Shown here piece by piece: positions 13,342 to 23,417 of a stretch of DNA of 64,000 nucleotides. The stretch is taken from positions 592,088 through 656,087 of the forward strand of contig JAAOMT010000276.1 in NCBI GenBank assembly GCA_016748015.1. Direction: 5' to 3'. The translations under genes and the position numbers were made by a program. The notes beneath the pieces are model-generated. The model did no database searches. It saw nothing but the letters and a program-made list of their open reading frames with translations, and was not told the origin of the DNA. Each line of letters starts with the position of its first letter. Within the stretch, counting starts at the first letter, position 1. The stretch comes from Geosiphon pyriformis. Its lineage: Eukaryota > Glomeromycota > Glomeromycetes > Archaeosporales > Geosiphonaceae.

Positions 13342-14579
13342 ATGTTTCTCATAAACTGGTTCTACGACGTACTTTCATTTTTAGGTGTGTGTACTTTGGA
13401 AAAATTTCGACTATTGCTTTTGGTTCATGATTGCGAGTAAGTTGCTCATCAATCTGACTCCTGCCTTAAATTCCAGGTTTTGTGAACAAAAACGCAAAGC
13501 TTCTTTTTTTAGGACTTGATAATGCTGGGAAAACGACTTTATTGCACATGTTGAAGAATGACCGTCTTGCCACTTTACAGCCAACATTACACCCTAGTAC
13601 GTTCCTAGAGATGATACCTTTATTTTATTCTTTCTAACAAGGCACTATTTAATGGCTTTTTTTCATACAATTTCCTTCGTTGTTAATAAAACGCGTGATC
13701 TTAGCCTCGGAAGAACTTTCCATAGGTAATGTTCGCTTCACAACTTATGATCTAGGTGGGCATCAACCAGGTATGTAAATTTTTTTAATGGTCGATCCAC
13801 AAAATATATATGCAAGTGTTAAATTATGGTTTATAGTTGAGGGGGAAACAGTTTAAAGAATTGGGCGATTGAACAAACTACTTCTTATCTAACATGATAC
13901 TAGTTACCGTGTTGTCTTGGCTAGGATCATATACCTAAACAAAATAAATTGACAATTTTTAAGGCGTTTAAAAATTGAAATTACTTTTATCTTTTCCATG
14001 AAATCTTGTTCAGCCCGCCGCCTTTGGAAAGATTATTTTCCGGAAGTCTCAGGGATTGTGTTTATGGTTGATGCTTGCGATCGTGAACGATTTCCCGAAA
14101 GCAGGACCGAATTAGATGTATGTATTCTATTAGTTGTACTGACCTTTTGTTGATTTATCATTTATTTACGCATCCTTTTTTACTAAAATTGCAAGGCCCT
14201 TCTCTCCATCGAAGAGCTCTCTACGGTTCCATTCTTGATTCTTGGTAATAAAATTGACGCGCCTGGGGCTATATCTGAAGAAGAATTGCGATACGCTTTG
14301 GGATTGTATCAAACGACTGGGAAGGTTGTTATACTTTCGATTGATGATCATATTATCACCTTCAGATTTTAAATATTTTTTATCTCATACATAGGGCAAA
14401 GTTCCTTTGAGAGACTTTCGACCTATTGAGGTCTTTATGTGCTCAGTCGTAATGAGGCAAGGATATGGTGAAGGTATGTACAGAATTTTTGTTGTCATAT
14501 TCCTATTGAAATCGACCACAAAATAAAACAATCTGCATTTGTCATTCAAGGCTTTCGTTGGATATCTCAATATATCTAA
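13342..14579 (+). CDS. sar1: SAR1, COPII-initiating small GTPase
   Basis: Seven exons: 13342-13384, 13477-13596, 13705-13770, 14014-14117, 14196-14324, 14395-14473 and 14551-14579, all GT-AG, giving 189 residues, the usual Sar1 length. The N-terminus ([15 protein letters not shown]) is the short amphipathic segment that inserts into the ER membrane. The P-loop GLDNAGKT is at residues 27-34, the switch I block HPTSEEL at 53-59, DLGGH at 70-74, NKID at 129-132, and the C-terminus ends FRWISQYI. Known role: GTP-bound Sar1 recruits Sec23/24 and Sec13/31 to start COPII vesicle budding from the ER. One small oddity: Leu52 stands where I expect Trp in the switch I block (TWHPTSEEL). The start is the only Met giving the conserved amphipathic helix in frame. 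Confidence 0.97.
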
Positions 14580-15170
14580 CCTGATCAGATGATTGTCCCC
14601 TTATAAGCCAAGCCTTCGTGTGCAATTTTGCTAAGCCAGATGTTGATTCCTCTAAGAGGAAATAGTAAAAAGGCTTTTGCATGCATTTTCCGTCTTTCTT
14701 TCCCGTATATATTCAAGAATCCTCAAAATCAAAGGACTTTATATAAACCCAATCCCAGATAAAAAAATGTCATAGTTCATGCTGGATCCTATTTAGAAAG
14801 AGCATTATTTAGTTCATATAATTTTTTGTTTCACCAATTTAATATTCCAAAATTAGCTTTTGATTTCTGCATTTGCAGCAGATCAGTCATCCAGTAACCG
14901 ATTATCTTTTGCACAATAGGTGAATTTAAGGTGAACAATTGAGATTTTAAAGTTTCAGATGCTTTGTTTTCTCCTAAAAGCTGAATGTAAAGCTAATTCG
15001 CCACAGCATTGAGAATTAGATTAGTTGTCCCTATCTGCTATGAGCTTTTAGTATCACATGAAATACAGAAAAGTAAGTTTGTTAGACATATGCGTTTTTA
15101 CTTGTGTGTTCATCCATTATAAAAATGAAAAATCATTTTTCTTTTCTTTATTAAAACAAGATTGAACGAA
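14580..15170. other. Intergenic: SAR1 3' UTR and LRR-gene promoter
   Basis: About 590 bp between the SAR1 stop and the LRR-gene start, with ordinary base composition. I see no gene, RNA or repeat in it. Both neighbours point the same way, so it should hold the SAR1 terminator and the next promoter. No clear TATA box was found. Confidence 0.55.
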
Positions 15171-17713
15171 ATGCGCCGAACTACTACCACCACCACTAAC
15201 TCTATTGCCGCAAATTCCTCAGCTTCCCCCAAGAAAAAAAGTATTACGGGGAAAACCAAGGTTTCAACCACTACTACTCTTGACTCTAACCTGAATTCAC
15301 CTATACGGGATCTCGCTCCACCACGTTCTACTGCATCGAAAACCCGTTCAAGGTCACCGTCACCGCGCACCAATGTTAAACCTAAGACCCCTTTAACCAC
15401 ACCCTCGAAGACTGTCGTACCTACCACTTCTAACACGGGATCTTCATCTCCTTCGGCAGAAATTATCCAAAGCGCTAAAAGCACCCCTTCTATCAAAGAA
15501 GCCATTGCGAAAGCAAGACTCAGAAGGGCAAACAAAAAGACTTCAGATGTTCAGAACGGAGAAGTGGAAGCGGATACTGAAAGCTTAAAGGATAATATAA
15601 AGCAAGCAAGAACTTCGGGTAAGAGTTTGATACTTTCTTCAACTACGTTTATTTAGCTTCTCTGTTAAGGAAATATTCACATATGTTTGTTGTAAATTAG
15701 GCCGAATTAACCTTTCGAATCGTTCTTTGACCGAGATTCCAGAGGAAGTGTGGAAAATGTATGAGGTTGATAGCACAGCTATCGACATCGATTTTTCTGC
15801 CAACAACTCTGATTTATGGTATCAAGCTGTCGATTTGACGCGTTTCATAGCTGCCGATAATCAATTGAAAACGGTAGATAAGCGTATTGTGGAATTCAAT
15901 GCCTTGGTTTTGATAGATGTATGTGACTAAACCTCTTTTCAGTTATCACATGTCCCAATTAGCTTTCTATTTAAAACACTCTATATATTCCTCGTTGAAA
16001 GCTTCATAATAATCAGTTGGCAACTTTGCCTGATGAGTTTGGGGAATTACAAGACTTGACTACGTTGAATCTGTCCACAAATCAATTTACCGAGCTTCCG
16101 AAATGTTTGACTTCTTTATCTTCCCTAATTGATCTTCAACTATCTGGCAATAAGTTGTCGGGAACCTTAGACCTATCTTTTGGGAACCTAGCAAGGCTCG
16201 AGTTTTTGGACATTTCATCCAACAAGTTAACTGAGCTACCTGAAGAAATTCACAATTTGAAAAATCTCCGTAAACTTAACATAAAAAAAAACAAGTTAAA
16301 AGAAATTCCCGGCCTTGCATTAAGTGGAATGACCAAACTTGAAGAGTTAGAAGCCAGTGAGAACATGTTGGAGAATATATTTAGTGGTCTCAATGATCAG
16401 CCTGTTAACCTACCTTTTCTTAAGCGACTTGATCTTCGTCAGAATTGTTTACAGGTGCTAGATCAAACGCGAAGAAATGCCACCTATTTCAAACCAACTA
16501 TATCATTGCCGAAACTTAAAGAACTTTTGATCTCTTTCAATCATTTGGAGTCACTCGGATCGTTGCTCCATACAACTCCGGAACTTGAGATTCTTGCCAT
16601 AGGCGATAATAAGTTTCATGAGATTCCAGAGGGGTTGACATCGTTAAAAAAGTTGAAACGGTTAGATTTGAGAAATAATAGATTAAGATTATTATCCGCT
16701 GAATTAGGTCTATTGGAATCTCTAGATGTGCTTCTCTGGGATGGAAACCCCTTGAGAAATTCTCCAAAGGGACAGTCTACAACTACGCTTTTGAAGTCAC
16801 TTCGAGATCGGCTCACTACCGTTGGTTGGTTTTTTTTAATGATGGTCTTCAAATATTTTTAAGAATTCAAAATAATATGTTTATGATCTTTTTTTCAGAT
16901 CTTGAGAACATGGAGGGATCAATGATGAAAGAACCAGGTTCATCGCCTCATAATCTTGGACGTATTAGTGGCCGAAGAGCTCATTCGAAAGATGATGACT
17001 TTTCAGATCCTCTAAACACATTGATGGTCGGATCCAAAACTTTAGATTTGTCTAAGAAATCCCTCTCCTCAATATCAGATGACGAAATGGAATCCTTGCC
17101 ATTTGAACCTAATATTGTCCATCTAGGCTTTAATTCATTCCAAACGATTCCCACTTCTTTCAAACTGTTTAAGGACATAATCACAACTTTACAACTGGAC
17201 CACAACAAAATCATTACTTTTCCGAGTTTTGACGACAAATCATTAATTTTCGTTAATCTTCACACTTTAGGTATTTCCACATTTCGATTTTTTTTGCTAA
17301 TTTCTGTTGATACTCATAATTTTTCTAATAAATTCTTAGACCTTTCGGCAAATCAAATTACTTCATTACCTGTTGAATCTGAACAAACTGCATTCCCTAA
17401 TCTGAAAATTCTTAACCTAAATCAAAACCGTATTTCTGCCTTACCAGCAAAGTTACCTTTCCCACATTTAACTACGCTTCTTGCTTCAATGAACGCGCTT
17501 ACAGCAATTACAATCTCGACATTTGAGAATATGGAATTTGTAGATTTGTCCAATAACAATATAGGTCATTTACCACCGGAATTAGGCAATTTACTAACAA
17601 TCAAAACACTTCTTGTCGAGGGCAATTCGTTCAGGGTTCCCAGGTACACAATTGTACAACAAGGCACTAGCGCAGTGATGGAATGGTTACGTGGACGTAT
17701 AGTTCAAAAATAA
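15171..17713 (+). CDS. LRRC40-like leucine-rich-repeat protein
   Basis: Five exons: 15171-15618, 15701-15918, 16017-16824, 16899-17270 and 17340-17713, about 739 residues. Residues 1-150 are a basic Ser/Thr/Pro-rich low-complexity tail (MRRTTTTTTN start, RSRSPSPR), probably disordered. The rest is a long run of leucine-rich repeats of the LxxLxLxxNxLxxLP type (for example LEFLDISSNKLTELPEEI). The C-terminus, GNSFRVPRYTIVQQGT then MEWLRGRI, resembles the end of the LRRC40 family; its role is unknown to me and presumably scaffolding. There is no signal peptide or membrane span. The start is 15171, because the codon at 15162 is TTG. Intron 4 (17271-17339, 69 nt) has no stop and keeps frame, so a retained form would be translatable. 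Intron 2 may hide a small exon (see findings). AATAAA lies at 17746-17751. Confidence 0.9.
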
Positions 17714-17745
17714 TTTGAAAATGTATATAGAATCAGCTGGGAAAC

Positions 17746-17751
17746 AATAAA
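17746..17751 (+). terminator. Polyadenylation signal of LRR gene
   Basis: AATAAA about 33 bp after the stop codon at 17713. Confidence 0.5.
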
Positions 17752-17983
17752 ATAATTATTTTTACATATATACAAATTCTCGAATCAATGCATCCCCAAA
17801 GAGAAAGGCCTTTCTTTAAAATCTCCAAACTTAACGATTAATATTGTTTGTAATTGTGCATAACATATCGTGAGACCAAATATTTTAATTTAAATGATCA
17901 CTTCCTAATACAACGGATACGTCCATCAATTAACGCTTTCTATATGGACAAGTTTGTAACAAAGACAAGAGGTATCTTTTCAG

Positions 17984-20315
17984 ATCACCTAAAACTCTGA
18001 ATAGTCAAACTGTTACTCTTAAGGGCAGCTCATGTTCACTCAAAACTCCCCTCTCTTACATAAATGAACAAACTCAAGCCTCGGCTACTTCCACTAAGAA
18101 AGGCATTAACTCTGTTGCAATAGTCTCAGAAATTACTACCAAAACTGTTTCTCTCTCGTCCAAGCGACGGCAGTCCGTCGGGGAGGTTGAAGAAGAAATT
18201 AGCAAGAAGGAAGCGAAGACTGGTGAGTTGAAACTGTCAAAAATAATGGGGTAGGAGTGAGAATATAAAAACGTTTTGGCAAATCTGGACAAATCATTCT
18301 GATTAAAGATTACTGGATTATATCGTTCCTCCATTGTAAAAAATTCTTATGCACCTTTATAGGGACTGTATCACGCACTTTCTCCATCTTCTCTTCAAAA
18401 CCCAATATACAGTGGAGGGAACATGAGACCCTGTTAATTGGTGTGCACCTGACTTCTGACTGTGGTAAGTTGGAAGGACGAGCTAAAATTTCAAGCTTTG
18501 ATTTGGTGAGCTCAAGTTTAAAATTTAATTTAATTTAATTATTATCTTTGAGAATTCAATTATTTTCAGACCATAAATACCAATAATTTTCTTTAGGATT
18601 GTACTTTAATCAAAGTCAAGGGAAATTCCAGATATCCAAAGGATGAGAATGACTGGGTATGGTGGAATAAGAAGGTCCCCCAAGTTTTAAAACAACTTTG
18701 CGATGATGAGTTAAGATCTTATCACTTTTTTATTGGCTAATTTATATTATCAAAACTGTAATATTTTTTTGTGTTGATCAATAGTTTTAAAATTGTCATA
18801 TTCAGCAATCAAGGAGGATTGACAGCAGGCAAATCAACAGCCGAAAGAAAGCGAAAAGAATTTAAAAACAAGATTAAACATATAGGGGATAAGGTTCACG
18901 TTTTGTCTATATAAATTTTGAACTCGGCTTGTGATATATATCTTATGGCGACATCTTTGATTTCCTTGAAAGTAGCTAGACATTCCCTTTCAGATATTTG
19001 TTGGGACCGCGGTAGATAATTATCGGAAACCGATGACTGGTGGCTGGGATTATTTCATAAAAAATGAAAATGCTGGAGTGGTAATTGGTAAGTGACGAAA
19101 TCAATAATTTAATTCAAGATTCATTTTTTTGATTAGCATTTTCGTGGTGATTTCAATAGATAAAGAAAAGAGTTTCTATTGTGGAGATGCCGCTAGTCGT
19201 GCAGCTGGTTGGAAAGATGGGGCATCAAGGGATTGGTCTGATACTGATCGGTTAGTAAGATTTAGGAAACCTTATTTATTACCCAAAATCACTAATCTAA
19301 AATGTCTATATTAGAAAGTTGGCCGAAAATATCGGTATTAAATTTTTTACACCGGAAGAATTATTTGATAATGAGAAATCAGCACCTTATTCTTTTGAAT
19401 TCAATCCAAAAAATTACCCACGCGCTGGTAACCTTATTCGTAAAAGTCTATTGCTCGGTTTTGTTAATCCAAAAAACAACAATCTTAGTTTTATTTATTT
19501 AGAAAATATATTCGCATCTTTGTTACATAATCATAAAAGATGTGAGATGGTTGTGTTTGTTGGATATCCCGCCAGCGGAAAATCTACTGTTGCACGGTTC
19601 TTGGTTTCAAACGGTTACATTTCTATAAATATGGTATGTCTATCCTATGCCACCAAGCAATGGATATTTTTCCACAATTTGAATTACCTCATCCCAATTT
19701 CGTGTTGTTAAGGATAATCTGAAGAGTAAGGCTAAATGTATCAAGTTTTGTGAACAAGCACTAATGGAAAAGCGGGCTGTTGTTATTGGTAAGGTTAGAT
19801 TCTAAGTATCTGAATTTTATACAAGACTCGTTCCTGACAATAATTATTCCCCAGACAATACAAACCCGGATATCGAAAGTCGGAAAAACTACATCGACCT
19901 TGCTAAAAAGCATAGAATTCCCGTTCGCTGTTTCTGGTTCACTGCTTCAGAGGCTCTTTCAAAGCATAATAATATGTTTCGGGCATTTGGGGATCCTCAG
20001 GTTATTGCAATCATTCAAAATTTGAGTATTCATTGCTTTTTGTGCACTCACATAAATTCTTGGCTAAATATAATAGTCAGATAAACCAAAAGTCGTGATA
20101 CCGGAGATTGCATACAATATCTATAATTCTCGTTTCATGGAACCCCAGTTAAAAGAAGGTTTTGAAGAGGTATTTTATCTACATTTATCTATAGTTAATG
20201 TCGTTTTTAGAGCATTTATTAAAAATGAAATCTCTGGGAAAAGATAAAGCGAATCGACTTTCTGTTCGAAGGCGATGATCAGAAACGAGCACTTTGGGAG
20301 AAGTGGTACATATAG
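17984..20315 (+). CDS. pnk1: Polynucleotide kinase 3'-phosphatase
   Basis: Bifunctional DNA-end repair enzyme: removes 3'-phosphates and phosphorylates 5'-OH ends before ligation. Exons from the reading frame: 17984-18222, 18363-18505, 18597-18709, 18785-18893, 18994-19087, 19160-19250, 19315-19427, 19503-19633, 19713-19788, 19855-20000, 20077-20169 and 20244-20315. All junctions keep phase. The phosphatase half has FDLDCTLI (HAD motif DxDxT), IVIFSNQGGL and YCGDAASRA. The kinase half has Walker A GYPASGKST, then DNTNPD and the C-terminus FEGDDQKRALWEKWYI, which resembles other PNKPs. The N-terminal exon is polar, with a basic SSKRRQS patch (possible nuclear signal) and no FHA domain. The true start codon is unresolved: no in-frame ATG joins this exon, so an upstream exon, a frameshift or a sequence error is possible. 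The last acceptor (GGGAAAAG) is weak. Confidence 0.92.
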
Positions 20316-20466
20316 GTGACTAAGCGAGTGGCATTAAGTGGCTTATTGATAGACCATGAAATTTAGGGGCTAGAAGTTTAGACTCTAGAAATAGCCTTGA
20401 AATATAATTTAGAAGTATTTATTGTATAATATTATTACACATGCGAGTTGAAATTTGCCTCTCAAT

Positions 20467-21595
20467 TTAACTAAAAGCCCCGTGTGCGGCCTTTTCAAGA
20501 ATTTGTTCGAATTCTTCATCAAGAACCGGCTGGCCGCACCACATTACTTTATTGTTTACCAAAATAAAAGCAGTCGGAATTCCCGGAGAGCCACTCGGCT
20601 TGAATAATCCTGCAAGAAAAGTTTTCAAAAGTGCTATATTTCTGGAAATTTTTTTTCTTCGAAATTAATGCAAGAGTTCCCCATTAACTATACTCACCTT
20701 TCTTAGCCGTCTTTTGTCTATCAATTGCGACTGAATAATCCATCTGATCGCCCTTTTCGTTCACGAATTCAATCACTTGCTAGAGTATTCGAATAAATTT
20801 AAGAGATCAGATGCGTATAAAAAACCCAATGCACGTGCGCCTTACATCTTCCTTCTTCTCATTTGTGATCCCCAGTACTTTGACACCTCGATCTCGATAT
20901 TTGGCTTGGACCTTGGTTAGATGTGGTATGCTTTTTGAAGGTTTGTTTGTTTTTAACTTTATGGAACACTTTGATGATGATAAAGAAAAGGGGCGATTTT
21001 TACACAAGATGAGTTTTTGAATAGCTGCTTACGTTTCACGACCTGGATAAGAAATCCAGATGCAGGTAAGGTACATGGATCAATAGTATATTCCAGTAAG
21101 CGTTTTATGTGAATTATGAATGGGAAAAAAGGGAAAATTTTAGTTGTGGGTGGGAGATTTTCGATCAAGATTAAAAACGAGAAGCAGATTCTAGTCGCTA
21201 GGATTCTAGATCCTCAAGAGAATTGCGCGTGGTCACATTATGCAAATTGGAAGTTTCCAAAGGGCCAAATTATATAGAAATTGTTCGCGAATTTTGATTT
21301 CACAAATATTGTCAATATGACTAAAATAGTCTCGTAATGGGCTATTTTATACTGCTTCACACATTTCTCCCTTTCCAACATGAAACTTATTTAACTTTTT
21401 TATTTTCCATAAAAAATTCCCTACTACTTTCGCTATGTGTTACTACTACTAACACGGTAAACACCAGGTAGCCCAGAACTCCACTACCATTATAGAATGA
21501 GAGCCGTCGGTAGGAAGAGACCCGCCCAAGATTATTGGGTCGCCTTTTATAAAGGTAAGGTCATCTATCAGAGGGCAAATCATGCCTAGTGACAT
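20467..21595 (-). CDS. Thioredoxin-like (redoxin/TlpA-type) protein
   Basis: Five exons on the minus strand: 21595-21454, a 10-nt micro-exon 21042-21033, 20930-20846, 20779-20698 and 20609-20467. All phases agree and give 153 residues. The thioredoxin fold is shown by EFWATWCLPC (redox cysteines 45 and 48), then RETIPHLT, a mid-domain VKVLGITNE, and the cis-proline loop SGSPGIPTAF (Pro118), ending with the strand VNNKVMWCGQPV. The N-terminus MSLGMICPLIDDLTFIKG has no signal peptide, so it is probably cytosolic. Likely role: thiol-disulfide exchange or peroxiredoxin-like redox chemistry; the substrate is unknown. It converges on PNKP, with about 150 bp between the stops. The first intron is long (411 nt). 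Met21595 is chosen because it starts the conserved short N-terminus; the frame stays open upstream to 21757 but without fold-like sequence. Confidence 0.88.
21033..21042 (-). other. 10-nt micro-exon encoding redox-site junction
   Basis: On the minus strand the sequence TTATCCAG / GTCGTGAAAC / GTAAGC is a clean acceptor, 10-nt exon and donor. It joins T from exon 1 (donor GTTAGT) to make TGT (Cys48) CGT GAA AC, and exon 3 supplies C to complete ACC. The result is WCLPC-RET-IPHLT, the expected motif. Skipping it would remove Cys48 and shift the frame. Confidence 0.78.
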
Positions 21596-21860
21596 TTTCT
21601 GGAGAAATAAATCGATGTAGGAAAAGTGATTATATATCCAGCATAATCCGATTTGGGTTTCACAACAGTTAGCATAGATTTTTCCCAAAGGAATATCAGT
21701 TGTAAAATATTTAAATATCTCTTTTAGTTTCTGGAGTTTCGTGTTTGCATAGTCCAACCTTTCGTTGGGCGCTCTAAACTATTTTCTAATGGTCGCGAGA
21801 ACGCCTATTTTGAGCTCCCTGTCAAATGGAGACTTCCGGATTTTCTAGGATGGACAATTT
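21596..21860. promoter_or_regulatory. Upstream region of the redoxin gene
   Basis: Ordinary base composition up to about 21845, then a sudden switch to AT-rich transposon DNA. It presumably holds the redoxin promoter. I saw no specific element. Confidence 0.4.
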
Positions 21861-23417
21861 CTAATTATACCACAATTTGATAAATTATTTTATAAGATTT
21901 GTTATATAAACAAAAGTTTTATAATCTTGGCCAATATAACCAAAATGTTTTTTTATTATTCTAAATATTTTTTTAATTTGATTAAATGTGTTGTTATTCC
22001 AATCCAATAATTATTATAATCTTAAAAGAAATTTGGCTAATTTTTGTTGTTGAAAAAAAAAATTTTAATTTTAATTAGTCGTATATATGTTATAAACTTG
22101 TTTTCAATCACTTAATTTGAGTAAAATAAGCAATTGCTATTTATTACTCCTTTTTGAATAGTCTTTAACAATAAAAGTCTTAAATATAATAACCAAATAT
22201 TTAAAATTCAATTTAAGTTTTAATTTGTATTTTTTTAAATTAATTAAGTTTAAATTTAAATTTAATAATTTAATATGTTTAAAGTTATTAGTTTTTGAAA
22301 AAAAAAACAATGAGAACTAAAATTAAATATACTTAAAAGAAATATAATACTGTTATTGGATAGAGTTTTGAAATTAATTTTTAAATTAAATGTTCTGTTT
22401 TTGCCTGTTTTCAAATATTTATTGCTGCTTTTTTATTGATAATAATTTTTAATTTAAAAATAATTTTAAATAAAAACTTTAAAGAGTTATATAATTTATT
22501 ATTTTCGAAATTTAAAATTCCTAGTCTTTTTATATCTAAATTAGATAATATTATCAAGATTAAATACTTTGTTTGCTAAAAATAAATTTAATATTGTTTT
22601 TTTAATTTAAAAGGTTGCTATTTACAATATACATAGTATAAACAATCTAGTTAAACAAAATAATATTAAATAATATATAAAAATAAAAAATTCTATTTTA
22701 ATTATTACAAAAATTAAATTAAATAATTATATTAAATCTTAGATTATAAACAAATTTAAAAAAATTAAAATATTTATTTCTAAAGTTGATTTAAGTTATC
22801 TAAATTTAAAGTTACAATTATTATTTAAATAATATTGTAAAATATATTTATAAAGTTTTTAAAACAGCTTGTTAACTCTTATTAATTTGTTTACTTTTTA
22901 GAAACTGGTTTTTTATTATAAATTTAAATTTATATGTTGAAACTTTTATTAAACCAATAAATAAAAGCTTTTTTGTAATTTTGAATAATAATTACAACAA
23001 AAATAACTTTAAAAAAATTAAATTTCAAATAATATTTAAATTTAAATCTTATAATTCTTTGGATAACAACTTTTTGGTTAATATTTTAACATAAAACAAC
23101 TTTAAAAATATGAAAAAAACAATTAATTATTTGTTTATTAATAAAAAATTATTAAATTTTATTGTTAATCAAAATGTTTACAAGATAAATAAGTTTTTTA
23201 ACACAAATTATCAAATAGTTTTAACATTTTTAAATTTAAAAAAACTATTAAATTTTGGTTTATAAGCAAACTGATAAAAATAAATAGAAATTTAAAATTA
23301 TTAAAATTAAATTTAAGAATAAAATTAGTTTGATTTGTTTTTATCTAAAATATTAAATTGTTTAAATAAGTTTTTTTTAGCTAAAAATGCTAAAAATACT
23401 AAAAATTAAAATATTAT
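21861..23417 (+). mobile_element. LINE copy G, ORF1 to endonuclease, very decayed
   Basis: Plus-strand fossil. The endonuclease region is readable at about 22940-23260: FFVILNNNYNKNNFKK (from the GDFNE block), LVNILT, KTINYLFINKKLL (from the KTIDYIFVS block) and KFFNTNYQIVL (from the FFDTDH block). Asp codons have become Asn codons throughout. ORF1-like sequence precedes it from about 22290. It stops at the 3' tail of the opposite-strand LINE at 23418, so that LINE probably inserted into it; 48000-49010 is a candidate for its other half. Confidence 0.7.

Noticed and set aside
15110-15535. Long minus-strand open frame opposite the LRR-gene N-terminus
   Set aside because: It is the antisense shadow of a Ser/Thr-rich low-complexity coding exon; no start context or domain.
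15171-17713. LRR protein as fungal adenylate cyclase or disease-resistance-like receptor
   Set aside because: No cyclase, NB-ARC, kinase or membrane segment; the C-terminus fits LRRC40-type proteins.
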